Positions 1 through 10,424 of a stretch of DNA of 47,550 nt are shown here, in pieces. The stretch lies in the NCBI GenBank assembly GCA_020433455.1, contig JAGRCP010000074.1:1-47550 (forward strand), in the 5' to 3' direction. Positions within the stretch are counted from its first letter, which is position 1. Each line of letters opens with the position of its first letter. The notes beneath the pieces are model-generated. The model worked only from the letters and a program-made list of their open reading frames with translations, had not been told where the DNA came from and made no database searches. A program made the position numbers and the translations under genes. This stretch comes from Caldilineaceae bacterium. GTDB lineage: Bacteria > Chloroflexota > Anaerolineae > Caldilineales > Caldilineaceae.

Positions 1-7
1 ACCGGGA

Positions 8-13
8 CCTCCT
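8..13 (-). promoter_or_regulatory. Ribosome-binding site of the next operon gene, which lies off the window
   Basis: On the minus strand, 57 bases past the end of the sugar-binding lipoprotein gene, the sequence contains AGAGGAGG, a strong Shine-Dalgarno. About 7 bases remain before the window edge, the usual distance to a start codon, so another gene of the transporter operon probably begins just outside. That gene is inferred and not seen. Confidence 0.45.
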
Positions 14-69
14 CTTTTTGTTTACCGCATCTCAAACATGCAGCTCTTTTAGAAGCCCGATGTCTGACT

Positions 70-1494
70 TTACTGCATGTCCGCCATCTGTTCGGCCAGG
101 ATGTCGTTGGCAGATGTGGTCAGCTCATCCAGAGACTCCTGAACAGGCGCGCCGTCTACGATAGCGGCCATGGTAACCTCGGCCTCGTCACGCACAAAGT
201 CGTAGCCGGGCACGGGCGGCTCGGCCACGCCGTATTCCAGCAGGTCGAAACCGGTCTTGTAGGTGGGGTTGCTGTCAAAGTAGTCGCTCAGATTTTCAGC
301 GACGCTCTTGCGCACCGGGAAGTAATTGCTGGCTTCCGCCCACTTGGCCTGGACTTCGGGGCTGGTGTAGTACTTGACAAAGAGCCACGCGGCCAGTTCT
401 TCCTCCGGCGTGGTCTTGGGGATGCTCACGCTGGCGCCGTAAACGTTCATGACCGGGTTCTCGGTGGTGCGGGGCAGCGGGGCCACGCTCCAGTCGAAGC
501 CCGCGCCTTCGCTCACAGCACTGTCGTAGAAGGGCAGGCCGGAGGTGGAGCCGACGGTAAAGAGCAGGTTGCCGTTACCGAAGTCGGTCTGATCGCCATA
601 GGCTTCGGCCACGATGGTGGCGCAACCTTCGCTGAAGAGGTCCTGCAGGAACTGCATCGAGGCGACCGCGCCTTCATTGTTGAAGGAGAAGACGCTATTG
701 TCATAATCGAAAATATCGCCGCCGAAGGCAAAGGCCCAGCTGGCCAGACGCGAAGCGTCTACGCTCAGTTGATAGCCCATGCTGGGCGCATCGCTGACCG
801 CGCCGCTGTAGGGCGTAGCCGTTGCGGCGCAGGCCATTTCCCTGAACTCTTCAGGCGTGGTCGGCGGGGCGTCATACCCCAGTTCGCTCAGCCAGGACTG
901 GTTGTAGTAGAGAACTTCCATGGAGCGATTGGGGGGGAAGCCCAGACGCTCGTTGTTGAAGCTCGGGAAGACGTCAGCGGCGAAGAAGCCGGGGAAGAAG
1001 TCATCCTGATCTTCCTGGCTCAGACCCCATTTTTCGCTGTTGACCAGCGGATTCATATCGACCAGAGAGTCAGCCAGCTGATAGGTAGCAGCCTGATTCT
1101 GGTAGGCAACCACGACGCTGGGCGCTTCCGGGCTGTTAAGCACGTTGAGCATCTTGTTGAAGATGTCGCCGTAGCCGCCCTGATACTCAGCGGACAGGGT
1201 GATGCCGTACTCGTTGGTGCTGTTGAACTCAGCTACGATCTCATTGAGCGCTTCTTCCCGCTCCTGGGTGTGCTGATGCCAGAAGACGATCTCCTGACCG
1301 CTGGGATCAACGCCTTCCCAATCCATGGCCATATCAGCATCCGTTCCCGTATCGGCGGCAGCGTCGCTGCTTGCATCACTGCTCGCGTCGCTCGAGGCGG
1401 CGTCATCGGCGGGGGCGACCGGGGCGGCGCAGCCGGCAAAAACGAGCGCAGCAATGAGCAGCAGCGCAGTCAGCCAAAACTTTCGGTTCTGCAT
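70..1494 (-). CDS. Extracellular solute-binding lipoprotein of a carbohydrate ABC importer
   Basis: Family 1 (MalE-like) substrate-binding protein that captures a sugar or oligosaccharide outside the membrane and delivers it to the two permeases encoded upstream. About 474 aa. The N-terminus MQNRKFWLTALLLIAALVFAGC is a lipoprotein signal with a lipobox ending in Cys at about residue 22, followed by a low-complexity Ala/Ser/Asp linker typical of a surface tether. The mature part has the family's features: EIVFWHQHT near the start, then a central YYNQSWLSELG stretch. The ATG at 1494 is chosen because AAGGAG lies 9 bases upstream; the longer frame from 1518 begins upstream of that site and would leave a poor signal peptide. 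It is the third gene of the operon, separated from the second permease by 245 bases with foldable sequence. Substrate cannot be read from sequence. Confidence 0.9.
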   Translation of the reverse strand: MQNRKFWLTALLLIAALVFAGCAAPVAPADDAASSDASSDASSDAAADTGTDADMAMDWEGVDPSGQEIVFWHQHTQEREEALNEIVAEFNSTNEYGITLSAEYQGGYGDIFNKMLNVLNSPEAPSVVVAYQNQAATYQLADSLVDMNPLVNSEKWGLSQEDQDDFFPGFFAADVFPSFNNERLGFPPNRSMEVLYYNQSWLSELGYDAPPTTPEEFREMACAATATPYSGAVSDAPSMGYQLSVDASRLASWAFAFGGDIFDYDNSVFSFNNEGAVASMQFLQDLFSEGCATIVAEAYGDQTDFGNGNLLFTVGSTSGLPFYDSAVSEGAGFDWSVAPLPRTTENPVMNVYGASVSIPKTTPEEELAAWLFVKYYTSPEVQAKWAEASNYFPVRKSVAENLSDYFDSNPTYKTGFDLLEYGVAEPPVPGYDFVRDEAEVTMAAIVDGAPVQESLDELTTSANDILAEQMADMQ

Positions 1495-1562
1495 AGATTT
1501 TTGCTCCTTATGGTGCAATGTTCAAATTGGTGATTGACAAACAACAGTTCCGACAATCATCA

Positions 1563-1611
1563 GCCGGGGCGGATGCCGAGGGGAAACGGCCCCCGGCGAA
1601 CAGAGCGCCGG
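1563..1611. promoter_or_regulatory. GC-rich foldable segment between permease and binding-protein genes
   Basis: The 245-base gap 1495-1739 has no gene. It contains two competing inverted repeats: GCCGGGG (1563-1569) with CCCCGGC (1591-1597), and CCGGCG (1593-1598) with CGCCGG (1606-1611). In binding-protein operons such hairpins often stabilise or trim mRNA so that the binding protein is made in excess over the permeases. That role is inferred; no U-run for a terminator and no good promoter for the lipoprotein gene were found. Confidence 0.35.
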
Positions 1612-1739
1612 CGTGATGAAACCGCTATATTGGGTAAATTAAGACACAGGTCGGGCAATGCCGGACCCGGCTCAATGAACCTACTGCATTACGGCGTAAA
1701 TACCCCGACGGAACCACTGCGAGTTTCCGCCGGAGTTCG

Positions 1740-2657
1740 CTACCCCTTCAGACCGGAGGTCGCAATGCCTTCGGTAAACTCCTTCTGCGTCATGAAATAG
1801 AGGATCAGGACCGGAATAATCGTAATCACCGACGCAGCCATGATCAGTTGGGTTTCCGGGCCGGCTTCAGACTGAAGCGTCCACAGGCCCACCATGAGGG
1901 GCCGCCACGTGTCTTTGGTGGTGATGAGCAGCGGCCACAGGAAGTCGTTCCACGAAGCGATGAAGCCGAAGATAAGCACGGTCAGGATCGGCGCCTTGCT
2001 GATGGGCAGGACGATGCGGCCCAGAAAGCGCAGGTGACCCGCGCCGTCAATCCGCGCCGCGTCCCACAGCTCCCAGGGAACCTGGGCGAAAAATTGGCGC
2101 AGGAGAAAGATGCTGAAGACGCTGACCATGTAGGGCACGGTGATGCCCTGCAGCGTGTTGAGCCACGATCCGCCCGGCAGCGGAATAAACGCAATGCGCC
2201 CGCTGATGAGTTGAAAATTGGGGATCATGGTGACGACCGCGGGCACCATAATGGTGCTGAGCATCAGCGCGAAGATGGCATCCCGACCAAAGAAACGAAT
2301 GCGAGCAAAAGAGTAGCCGGCCAAAATAGAGGTCGTCAACTGGCCCAGCATAGTGATGGAAGTGATGACCACGCTGTTCCAGAAATACTTGGAAAAATCC
2401 GCTTGCCGCCAGGCTTCAGCGTAGTTGCTGAATTGGGGAACCGCGGGCCACAGCTTGCGGGTGGCGGTTTCGCCATAGGTCATCAGAGAAGCCGACAGCA
2501 TCCAAAAGAAGGGCAGCATGGCCAGAATCAACCCAATAAACAGGATGGCGTACATGATGAAGAGCGCCCAAGGCAGACGCACGCTGCGGCGGGCCTTGGC
2601 TTCCAGAACGTTGCTGCGCCCCTCAGAGGCGGAGAGAGATTCTACGCGATTAGCCAT
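1740..2657 (-). CDS. Carbohydrate ABC transporter permease, MalG type
   Basis: Inner-membrane permease of a binding-protein-dependent sugar importer, 305 aa. A hydrophobic segment near residues 30-52 is followed by about five more membrane spans. The cytoplasmic coupling loop that docks on the ATPase (the EAA motif) is visible as EL-WDAARIDGAGHLRFLGRIVLPISKAPI around residues 195-225. The C-terminus KEFTEGIATSGLKG is typical of MalG-like proteins. Its ATG overlaps the end of the upstream permease gene by 8 bases (ATGGCTAA), so translation is probably coupled. It forms a heterodimer with that permease. No ATPase gene is in the operon as seen; a shared MsmX-type ATPase encoded elsewhere or a gene beyond the left edge would be needed. 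Confidence 0.92.
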   Translation of the reverse strand: MANRVESLSASEGRSNVLEAKARRSVRLPWALFIMYAILFIGLILAMLPFFWMLSASLMTYGETATRKLWPAVPQFSNYAEAWRQADFSKYFWNSVVITSITMLGQLTTSILAGYSFARIRFFGRDAIFALMLSTIMVPAVVTMIPNFQLISGRIAFIPLPGGSWLNTLQGITVPYMVSVFSIFLLRQFFAQVPWELWDAARIDGAGHLRFLGRIVLPISKAPILTVLIFGFIASWNDFLWPLLITTKDTWRPLMVGLWTLQSEAGPETQLIMAASVITIIPVLILYFMTQKEFTEGIATSGLKG

Positions 2658-3819
2658 AAAACACCCGCTTGCCGAAGATCTGATTTTGGACGAAGGTCAA
2701 AAAGAGTATGATCCCAAAAAGCAGCATGGCCTGAGCCGTGGCGTAGCCGAACTGGCTGGCCTTATAGAAGGTATTAAAGATGGCCACGCTGGCCGTCTCC
2801 ACCGTCCCCAAAGCCGAAGGCTGCTGCATGACGTAGATATGATTGAAGGCCTTGAAGGTGCCGATAAAGCCGATGAGGGAGAGGTAAAAGGTCACCGGCG
2901 AGAGGAGCGGCACGGTAATGTGGCGGAAAAGTTCCCAATCCGTGGCCCCGTCGATTTCGGCCGCCTCGTAGAGCGTGTCAGGAATGTTGCCCAACCCAGC
3001 CAGGAAGATGACCGTATTATAGCCTACGTAGGTCCAGATGCCGAAGAAGATGATGGAGACGAGCGCCAGACTCGGCCCGGCCCAAAAACCCTGAATCGCA
3101 TCGTTCCCTGTAATCAGATGCAAGACCGGCGTGGGCTCGAAGAGCCACTTCTGGGGCGCTATGCCAAACAGCTCCAAAAAGCGATTGGCGATAGAGGTAG
3201 GACGCGGACTGAAGATGACCCGGAAGACCAGGGCCGTAGCGATCACCGGTGTGACGTAGGGCAGAAAATAGGCCATGCGAAAAAATTCGCGCCCCTTGAT
3301 CTGCTGGAAGAGAATGTAGGCCAGCACCAAGGCCAGCGCCAATTGAATGGGGACGGAGCCGACGGCGTAGAAGAGGGTAATGGGCAACGAATTCAGGAAG
3401 TCATCATCGCCGGCATAAACCATACGCCCCCAGCCCATGCCCACAAGCGCAGCGCCGATCAGAAAGGAGCCGATCCACAGCGCAACGGTAGGCAGATTGC
3501 GGCCCGACCGATGCTCAAAAAAACGAGCCCAGATAAAATAGGCGGCCAGCCAGACGGCGAATCCGCCAATAAAGAGCGCCAGCCCTAACCAGTCTCCAAT
3601 CGCCTTATCGTAGTTGGCAAACCCGATAAATCCCCGGTCCACCACGCGCCAGCGGCGCAAACTCATATAAAAAGCATAACCGATAGGAAAAAGGCCAAAG
3701 AGCGAGACCAAAATTAAGGCCGGTAACACGAAGAGAAAGCCGGTAAGTTGTTCCTGGACGTCGATCCAGCGGGGGCCTTTACGACGCGAGCTGGAAGCCG
3801 GCGGGGATGAGACTGCCAC
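2650..3819 (-). CDS. Carbohydrate ABC transporter permease, MalF/UgpA type
   Basis: First permease of the sugar importer, 389 aa from the GTG at 3819. I chose this GTG because GGAGG lies 7 bases upstream and the operon promoter (3863-3891) lies downstream of the earlier possible start at 3945, so a start there could not be on this transcript. The protein begins with a basic stretch, then TM1 (LTGFLFVLPALILVSLFGLFPIGYAFY). Unusually, an extra pair of hydrophobic segments (WLGLALFIGGFAVWLAAYFIWARF and LPTVALWIGSFLIGAALVGMGW) comes before the normal TM2, which makes it longer than a typical ~300-aa UgpA-like permease. The EAA loop reads LYEAAEIDGATDWELFRHITVPLL. Partner: the MalG-type permease immediately downstream. 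Confidence 0.9.
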   Translation of the reverse strand: MAVSSPPASSSRRKGPRWIDVQEQLTGFLFVLPALILVSLFGLFPIGYAFYMSLRRWRVVDRGFIGFANYDKAIGDWLGLALFIGGFAVWLAAYFIWARFFEHRSGRNLPTVALWIGSFLIGAALVGMGWGRMVYAGDDDFLNSLPITLFYAVGSVPIQLALALVLAYILFQQIKGREFFRMAYFLPYVTPVIATALVFRVIFSPRPTSIANRFLELFGIAPQKWLFEPTPVLHLITGNDAIQGFWAGPSLALVSIIFFGIWTYVGYNTVIFLAGLGNIPDTLYEAAEIDGATDWELFRHITVPLLSPVTFYLSLIGFIGTFKAFNHIYVMQQPSALGTVETASVAIFNTFYKASQFGYATAQAMLLFGIILFLTFVQNQIFGKRVFYG

Positions 3820-3862
3820 AGATGGTCCTCCAGACAAACTGCCGAGTAACATTTCTGCCCAA

Positions 3863-3891
3863 AGTATACTAAGATGCATCCATTGCGTCAA
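3863..3891 (-). promoter_or_regulatory. Predicted sigma70 promoter of the sugar ABC transporter operon
   Basis: On the minus strand: -35 TTGACG (3886-3891), a 17-base spacer, and -10 TATACT (3863-3868). Transcription would begin near 3856, giving a leader of about 37 bases to the GTG at 3819. This is one of the two best promoter matches in the window. Confidence 0.7.
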
Positions 3892-4024
3892 CGTTCTCTC
3901 GGGGTTCCATTCATGTAAATGCCTCAGAGAGGGTAAAGTTAACACACAGCTTTTTAGATTACAGCGGGATTGTAAACGATTTCTAATGCTTTTGTTAATA
4001 TCTCTTCAACAATTTACTCCCCAA

Positions 4025-4060
4025 AATTTTTGACGGACAGTAAAGATTCCGTCAAAAATT
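4025..4060. terminator. A/T-rich 13-bp hairpin after the carbamate kinase gene
   Basis: AATTTTTGACGGA (4025-4037) and TCCGTCAAAAATT (4048-4060) form a perfect 13-bp inverted repeat with a 10-base loop, starting 18 bases beyond the carbamate kinase stop. On the minus strand the distal arm ends in AAAAATTTT rather than a clean U-run, so termination is plausible but not textbook. The palindrome could instead be an operator for the sugar operon, whose -35 box is about 135 bases further on. Confidence 0.5.
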
Positions 4061-4078
4061 CGCACAGCCTGCGCCCGC

Positions 4079-5044
4079 TTACGCCCCGTCCTGCACAATG
4101 AGCGTCCCCGTCTCGCCCTGAATCGCCCGGGAAAGATTTTCGGGATTGGTAATCAGGGCCTGGGCGCCGGTTGGCGCCTGCTTAAGGAAGCGAATGCACG
4201 CCTCGATCTTGGGTAGCATGCTGCCGGGCGCAAAGTGACCCGCTGCGGCATATTGCTCGGCCTGGGCCACGGTGATGCGATCCAGCTCCTGCTGTTCCGG
4301 CTTGCCGAAATTGAGGGCAACTCTTTCCACGCCCGTGCTGATGAGCAGCAAGTCGGCATTGAGCATCGTGGCCAGGAGGCTGCTGGCCCTGTCCTTGTCG
4401 ATCACGGCCGAGCGGCCGCGCAGCTCCCCTGCTTCATTGCGGGCCACGGGAATGCCGCCCCCGCCCACCGCAACCACGGCCCACCCCAGCTTAAGCGCCT
4501 GCTCAATGGCCTCAGCCTCGATGATCCGCACCGGTTCCGGCGAAGCGACCACCCGTCGCCATCCCCGACCTGCGTCCTCCACCACGTTCCAGCCTTCGCT
4601 TTCGAAGCGCCTGGCCGTCTCCTCATCCATAAAGCCGCCGATTGGTTTAGTCGGGTTTTGAAACGCCTTGTCCTCATCATCGACCAGGACCTGAGTGACC
4701 AGGGCCAGGCAATAATGGTCCACGCCTCGCCGATAGAACTCATTATTGAGCGCCTGCTGCAGCATGTATCCGATAGACCCCTGCGTGTCGGCGACGATGA
4801 GGCTGAGGGGCGTGGTGTGGACCTCGTGCGCGGCCAGTTCATTGCGTCGCAGGATAAAGCCGACCTGGGGACCGTTGCCGTGGGTGATGACCACATTCCA
4901 CCCCGCGGCGATAATATCCACGACATGGGCGGTCGTCTCACGCACGGCGTCCCACTGATGACGAACTTCAGGATGACGCTTGTCTTTGATGAGCGAATTA
5001 CCGCCGATGGCGATTACAGCGGTGCGGGATGGGGTATGGGTCAT
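4079..5044 (-). CDS. arcC: Carbamate kinase
   Basis: Transfers phosphate between carbamoyl phosphate and ADP, yielding ATP, CO2 and ammonia in the degradative direction (arginine deiminase, agmatine or allantoin catabolism). About 321 aa, normal for the family. The amino-acid-kinase fold shows at AVIAIGGNSLIKD (N-terminus), THGNGPQVGFILRRNE, KPIGGFMDEETARRFE, VVAVGGGGIPVARNE and VIDKDRASSLLATMLNADLLLISTGVERVALNFG. The ATG at 5044 is preceded by GAGG with 6-base spacing and is preferred to a TTG four codons earlier. It starts 38 bases after murA and may share its transcript. No arginine deiminase or ornithine carbamoyltransferase gene is near, so the source of its carbamoyl phosphate is unknown. 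Confidence 0.93.
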   Translation of the reverse strand: MTHTPSRTAVIAIGGNSLIKDKRHPEVRHQWDAVRETTAHVVDIIAAGWNVVITHGNGPQVGFILRRNELAAHEVHTTPLSLIVADTQGSIGYMLQQALNNEFYRRGVDHYCLALVTQVLVDDEDKAFQNPTKPIGGFMDEETARRFESEGWNVVEDAGRGWRRVVASPEPVRIIEAEAIEQALKLGWAVVAVGGGGIPVARNEAGELRGRSAVIDKDRASSLLATMLNADLLLISTGVERVALNFGKPEQQELDRITVAQAEQYAAAGHFAPGSMLPKIEACIRFLKQAPTGAQALITNPENLSRAIQGETGTLIVQDGA

Positions 5045-5082
5045 AGGTGGCCTCAAGAGAGTAAAGAATGAGAAATCAGAAA

Positions 5083-6393
5083 TTATGCAGTGCGTTCAAT
5101 CTGTGCGCCCAACAGGCGCAACTTGGCGTCAATATCCTGATAGCCCCGGTCGATCTGCTCCACATTGCCGATGGTCGTCACGCCTTCGGCAGCCAGCGCA
5201 GCCAGAACCAGGGCCATGCCGGCGCGGATGTCGGGGCTGCTGACAGGCATGCCGTGGAGCTGTCGGGGACCGACAATCACGACGCGATGGGGATCGCACT
5301 GAATGATCTGTGCGCCCATACTAATCAGCTTATCCACAAAGTAAAGGCGGCTCTCATACATTTTCTCATGGATAATCACCGTCCCCTGGGCCTGGGTTGC
5401 CGTCACCACGGCAATGCTCATAAGGTCGGGCGGAAAAGCGGGCCAGGGCGCATCGTCAATCTTGGGGACCGCGCCGCCGAAGTCTGACCGGACGCACAAA
5501 TTCTGCTCGGCCTCCACCACCAGCACGGAAGCAGGCCGCCCCGATGCGTCAAGCTCCTCTTCCAGGTGCATGGCCACGCCCAGACGATCGGCGAAGACCA
5601 TCTCCACCATGCGCAGATGCTCGGGCATGACGCCCTGAATGCGTAATTCGCCCGGCGTAATCGCGCCCAGTCCGATATAGCTGCCCACCTCCACAAAGTC
5701 GGGGCTGATGGTCAGCTCGCCCCCCTTCAAAGACCTTTGGCCGTGAACGGTCAGCGTATTGCTGCCAATGCCTTCGATATGGCAGCCCATCTTCACCAGC
5801 AGATTGCAGACATCCTGAACGTGGGGCTCGCTGGCGGCATTGCGCAAAATCGTCGTGCCGTGGGCCAGAGACGCAGCCATAACCGCGTTCTCCGTGGCCG
5901 TAACGGACGTCTCATCCATGAGGACATCGTGGCTGTGCAGACCTGAGGGAGCGCGCAGCTCGAAACGGCCGTTGTGAACCAACTCCGTTCCCAGCGCCTC
6001 AAAGACCTGAAGATGGGTGTCAATGCGTCGGCGGCCAATATCATCGCCTCCGGCCGCGCTGTCTACCCGAAAATGGCCGTGGCGAGCCAGCAGCGGCCCC
6101 ATGAGAGTAAGCGAGCCGCGGATTTGGGCGAACAGATCGGCGTCGGGCTGCGCGCTCTTGACGCCCGCGGCGCACAGGCGTACGCTCAACCCGTCCCGGG
6201 CTACATCGACGCCCAGCCCGGCCAGAATTTTCAACATGGTGCGCACGTCGCCGATATCGGGCACATTATGAAGCGTCACCGGTTCGTCGGTCAAAAGAGC
6301 GGCGGCCAGCAAGGGTAAAGCGGCGTTTTTATTACCAATGGGACGGATCGACCCATCCAGACGATGACCGCCTTCAATCACAAATGAAGTCAT
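5083..6393 (-). CDS. murA: UDP-N-acetylglucosamine 1-carboxyvinyltransferase with Asp in place of the catalytic Cys
   Basis: First committed enzyme of peptidoglycan synthesis: transfers enolpyruvate from PEP to UDP-GlcNAc in the cytoplasm. About 436 aa. Family landmarks are in order: [27 protein letters not shown] (substrate-binding Lys-Asn), [25 protein letters not shown] (general-base Asp), and [17 protein letters not shown]. The catalytic loop, normally GGCAIGxRxxD, reads [11 protein letters not shown], so the PEP-binding Cys (Cys115 in E. coli) is Asp117 here, codon 6043-6045. Cys-to-Asp MurA enzymes occur naturally in mycobacteria and chlamydiae, remain active and resist fosfomycin; the same is inferred here. 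The start at 6393 (MTSFVIEGG) has AAGG upstream and matches the family N-terminus; an ATG at 6414 would add seven residues. Confidence 0.93.
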   Translation of the reverse strand: MTSFVIEGGHRLDGSIRPIGNKNAALPLLAAALLTDEPVTLHNVPDIGDVRTMLKILAGLGVDVARDGLSVRLCAAGVKSAQPDADLFAQIRGSLTLMGPLLARHGHFRVDSAAGGDDIGRRRIDTHLQVFEALGTELVHNGRFELRAPSGLHSHDVLMDETSVTATENAVMAASLAHGTTILRNAASEPHVQDVCNLLVKMGCHIEGIGSNTLTVHGQRSLKGGELTISPDFVEVGSYIGLGAITPGELRIQGVMPEHLRMVEMVFADRLGVAMHLEEELDASGRPASVLVVEAEQNLCVRSDFGGAVPKIDDAPWPAFPPDLMSIAVVTATQAQGTVIIHEKMYESRLYFVDKLISMGAQIIQCDPHRVVIVGPRQLHGMPVSSPDIRAGMALVLAALAAEGVTTIGNVEQIDRGYQDIDAKLRLLGAQIERTA

Positions 6394-6607
6394 AGAGCTT
6401 GCCTTGTTTCTCATGGGTAGTGCGCGACGCGGAAGCGCGCCAGCAGATTGTAGCGGATGCAGTGAACAAGGGTCAACTAAGCGGGGTTGCAGAAAAACAG
6501 ACCGGGATGCGAGCCCGCGCGGGCAAGAAGGTCAGCGTCATGGACGGCTTGCCGTTTGCGGCACGGTATTTTCACCGAACAAGCGTTCCATTCGCACCGT
6601 CGCAAAA

Positions 6608-6637
6608 TTCACATTTCCGGCCTGTTTGTGGTAAAAT
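6608..6637 (+). promoter_or_regulatory. Possible promoter for the 6695 membrane-protein gene
   Basis: In the 301-base divergent gap 6394-6694, TTCACA (6608-6613) and TAAAAT (6632-6637) are spaced by 18 bases, pointing at the downstream membrane protein. The rest of the gap shows no convincing gene and no clear promoter for murA. Confidence 0.35.
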
Positions 6638-6694
6638 TATTCCGTTGTGCCATGCAAGAATCATGCAATCAAACAGTAGCTGAAGAGGGATTTT

Positions 6695-7672
6695 TTGGGC
6701 GTAATTGACAGCTTATCGGCGGGCTATCGCATTCTGGGACGGCGGGTCGGATTGTTGCTGATTCCCATTCTGATCGACCTGGCAATTTGGCAGCTGCCGC
6801 GGCTGAGCATGGGCGTGCTTTTTGGCCGGATTGCCGACCTGTATATGTCTGCTTCTACGCTGGAAGGGATGCCGGCGGACTTTGCCGAAATGGCCGGACA
6901 GCTCGGTCCGTTTGTGGCGGAATACGGGAATTCCACCAACTTGCTGCGCATGACGGCCAATCAGACGCTGGTTCACGTCCCCAGCCTCATGCGGGTGATG
7001 GGACCGCTGCCCGGCGCGACAATCGTCCAGTTCAACAGCTGGGGCGCGCTCTTCTTCAGCTTTTTGGGTTTGGGCGCTCTGGCGCTGCTTCTGGGCGTCA
7101 TCTACCTGCGTCAGCTGGCTCAATACGTACCCATCGGCGAGGGCGTGAAGCAGGCATCGATCGGTGCATTTGCAGGAAGCGTAATCAGCGCCTGGCTGAA
7201 GATTCTGGCCTTTGTCGTGCTGCTGGGCGCAGGCATCGGTTCGCTCTACGTGATCGCCAATTTTGCGGCCATTCCCATCCTGCTCTTTGCGCCCGCCCTG
7301 ATCACGCTGATTGCGTTCGGGTTGTTCGTATTTGTTTTCTTGCTCTTTCTCTTTTTCTATTTTGTGACGGCGGCCATTGTGTTGGATGATCTTTCGCTAC
7401 GCGACGGCATTGCTCACAGCGTACGGGTTGTCCGCCACAACTTTGGCGCAACGGTTTTCTTTGTACTGATCAGCAACCTGATCACCGTGGGCTTCAGCTT
7501 AATTCTGGCGCCCATCGGCCAGCGGGGTCCGGCCGGCACGGCCGTCGCCATATTCATCAATGCCTATATCGGCACGGGATTGGCCATGGCGCTGCTGATC
7601 TTTTATCGCACCCGCTGGCTCAAGCTCGTCGGCGCACCGCCGGATTTATATGAGCAAATGCAGGAAGGGTAA
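6695..7672 (+). CDS. Uncharacterised multi-pass membrane protein
   Basis: 325 aa, no family I can name. It starts with TTG at 6695, with GAGGGA a few bases upstream. The N-terminus (GVIDSLSAGYRILGRRVGLLLIPILIDLAIWQ) resembles the opening of bacterial 'YIP1/DUF-type' integral membrane proteins that begin with a conserved amphipathic 'GYR-l-rr' segment. About six hydrophobic segments follow: residues ~20-40, ~112-130, ~160-185, ~190-225 (very Phe-rich), ~245-270 and ~280-305. Between the first and second lies an extracytoplasmic or cytoplasmic loop of about 70 residues. The short C-terminal tail is charged. It precedes gyrB by 128 bases; gyrB has its own promoter, so no functional link is implied. 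Confidence 0.7.
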   Translation: MGVIDSLSAGYRILGRRVGLLLIPILIDLAIWQLPRLSMGVLFGRIADLYMSASTLEGMPADFAEMAGQLGPFVAEYGNSTNLLRMTANQTLVHVPSLMRVMGPLPGATIVQFNSWGALFFSFLGLGALALLLGVIYLRQLAQYVPIGEGVKQASIGAFAGSVISAWLKILAFVVLLGAGIGSLYVIANFAAIPILLFAPALITLIAFGLFVFVFLLFLFFYFVTAAIVLDDLSLRDGIAHSVRVVRHNFGATVFFVLISNLITVGFSLILAPIGQRGPAGTAVAIFINAYIGTGLAMALLIFYRTRWLKLVGAPPDLYEQMQEG

Positions 7673-7683
7673 TGCCTACATAA

Positions 7684-9747
<2,064 letters not shown>

Positions 9748-9772
9748 GCAGCATCTATCAAGGCAATCACCC

Positions 9773-10339
9773 ATGAACATCAACAAGCAACTGGCGGATA
9801 TCCTGGCCCGAGACTGGTGGCTGCTATTGTTGCGCGGCCTTCTTGCGATTGCGTTCGGCATCTTCGCTTTTGCACAACCGCAGATTTCTCTGGTCACATT
9901 GGTGATTGTCTTCGGCGCATACGTCATGCTAGACGGCATTCTGACCGTCTGGTCCGCCTTTACCGGCCGCACGGAGCACGAAGACTGGTGGCTGCTTCTG
10001 CTCTGGGGATTGATGGGCATGGCTATCGGCGCCATCACGTTCCTGGCGCCGGACATCACGTCCTTTGCGCTGCTCTTCTACATCGCCGTCTGGGTGATTG
10101 CCACGGGCATTATCGAAATCGTCGCGGCCGTCCGCCTGCGCCAGATGATGGAAGGCGAATGGATGCTGATCCTAGCCGGCGTTATCTCCGTTCTCTTTGG
10201 CCTCTTCCTTGTGGCGCAACCGGGCGCGGGCGCGATCACCCTGCTGCGGGTAATTGCCGTCTATGCCATTATTTTCGGCGTCATTTTGGTGGGATTGGCC
10301 CTGCGGGTGCGCGGCTTTACCCGGGGGATGGTCGTATAG
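9773..10339 (+). CDS. HdeD-like (DUF308) membrane protein
   Basis: 188 aa with six hydrophobic segments arranged as three helical pairs, each beginning with a W-W-L/L-I-L-G/R-G pattern (DWWLLLLRGLLAIAFGIFAF, DWWLLLLWGLMGMAIGAITF, EWMLILAGVISVLFGLFLV). This internal threefold repeat is the hallmark of the HdeD/DUF308 family. HdeD is linked to acid resistance at high density in E. coli, but the molecular role of the family is not known. The ATG at 9773, 25 bases after gyrB, has AAGG 8 bases upstream; it may be read through from gyrB. It is followed by a strong terminator. Confidence 0.85.
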   Translation: MNINKQLADILARDWWLLLLRGLLAIAFGIFAFAQPQISLVTLVIVFGAYVMLDGILTVWSAFTGRTEHEDWWLLLLWGLMGMAIGAITFLAPDITSFALLFYIAVWVIATGIIEIVAAVRLRQMMEGEWMLILAGVISVLFGLFLVAQPGAGAITLLRVIAVYAIIFGVILVGLALRVRGFTRGMVV

Positions 10340-10371
10340 GCCGGCGCAATTCCAGAGCAAGCACCCAAAGA

Positions 10372-10410
10372 CAAATGGGGGCATTGGCTCAGAGCCAATG
10401 CCCCCATTTG
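10372..10410. terminator. Perfect 39-base palindromic terminator
   Basis: The segment is a perfect palindrome with arms CAAATGGGGGCATTGGCTC and its complement around a single central base; the working hairpin would have a loop of a few bases. It is followed on the plus strand by CTTTCATTTT. It lies between convergent genes (HdeD-like, plus; phosphodiesterase, minus) and can serve both directions. Confidence 0.75.
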
Positions 10411-10424
10411 CTTTCATTTTAGCG

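Noticed and set aside
769-1533. 254-codon plus-strand frame over the binding-protein gene
   Set aside because: Shadow of a clear lipoprotein gene with signal peptide and ribosome site.
3965-3985. LacI-type operator (TTGTAAACGATTT) upstream of the sugar operon
   Set aside because: Only one half-site matches; the partner half is too degraded to claim.
6399-6683. 94-codon plus-strand frame between murA and the membrane protein
   Set aside because: Overlaps the murA start region, has no ribosome site and no similarity; treated as divergent promoter DNA.
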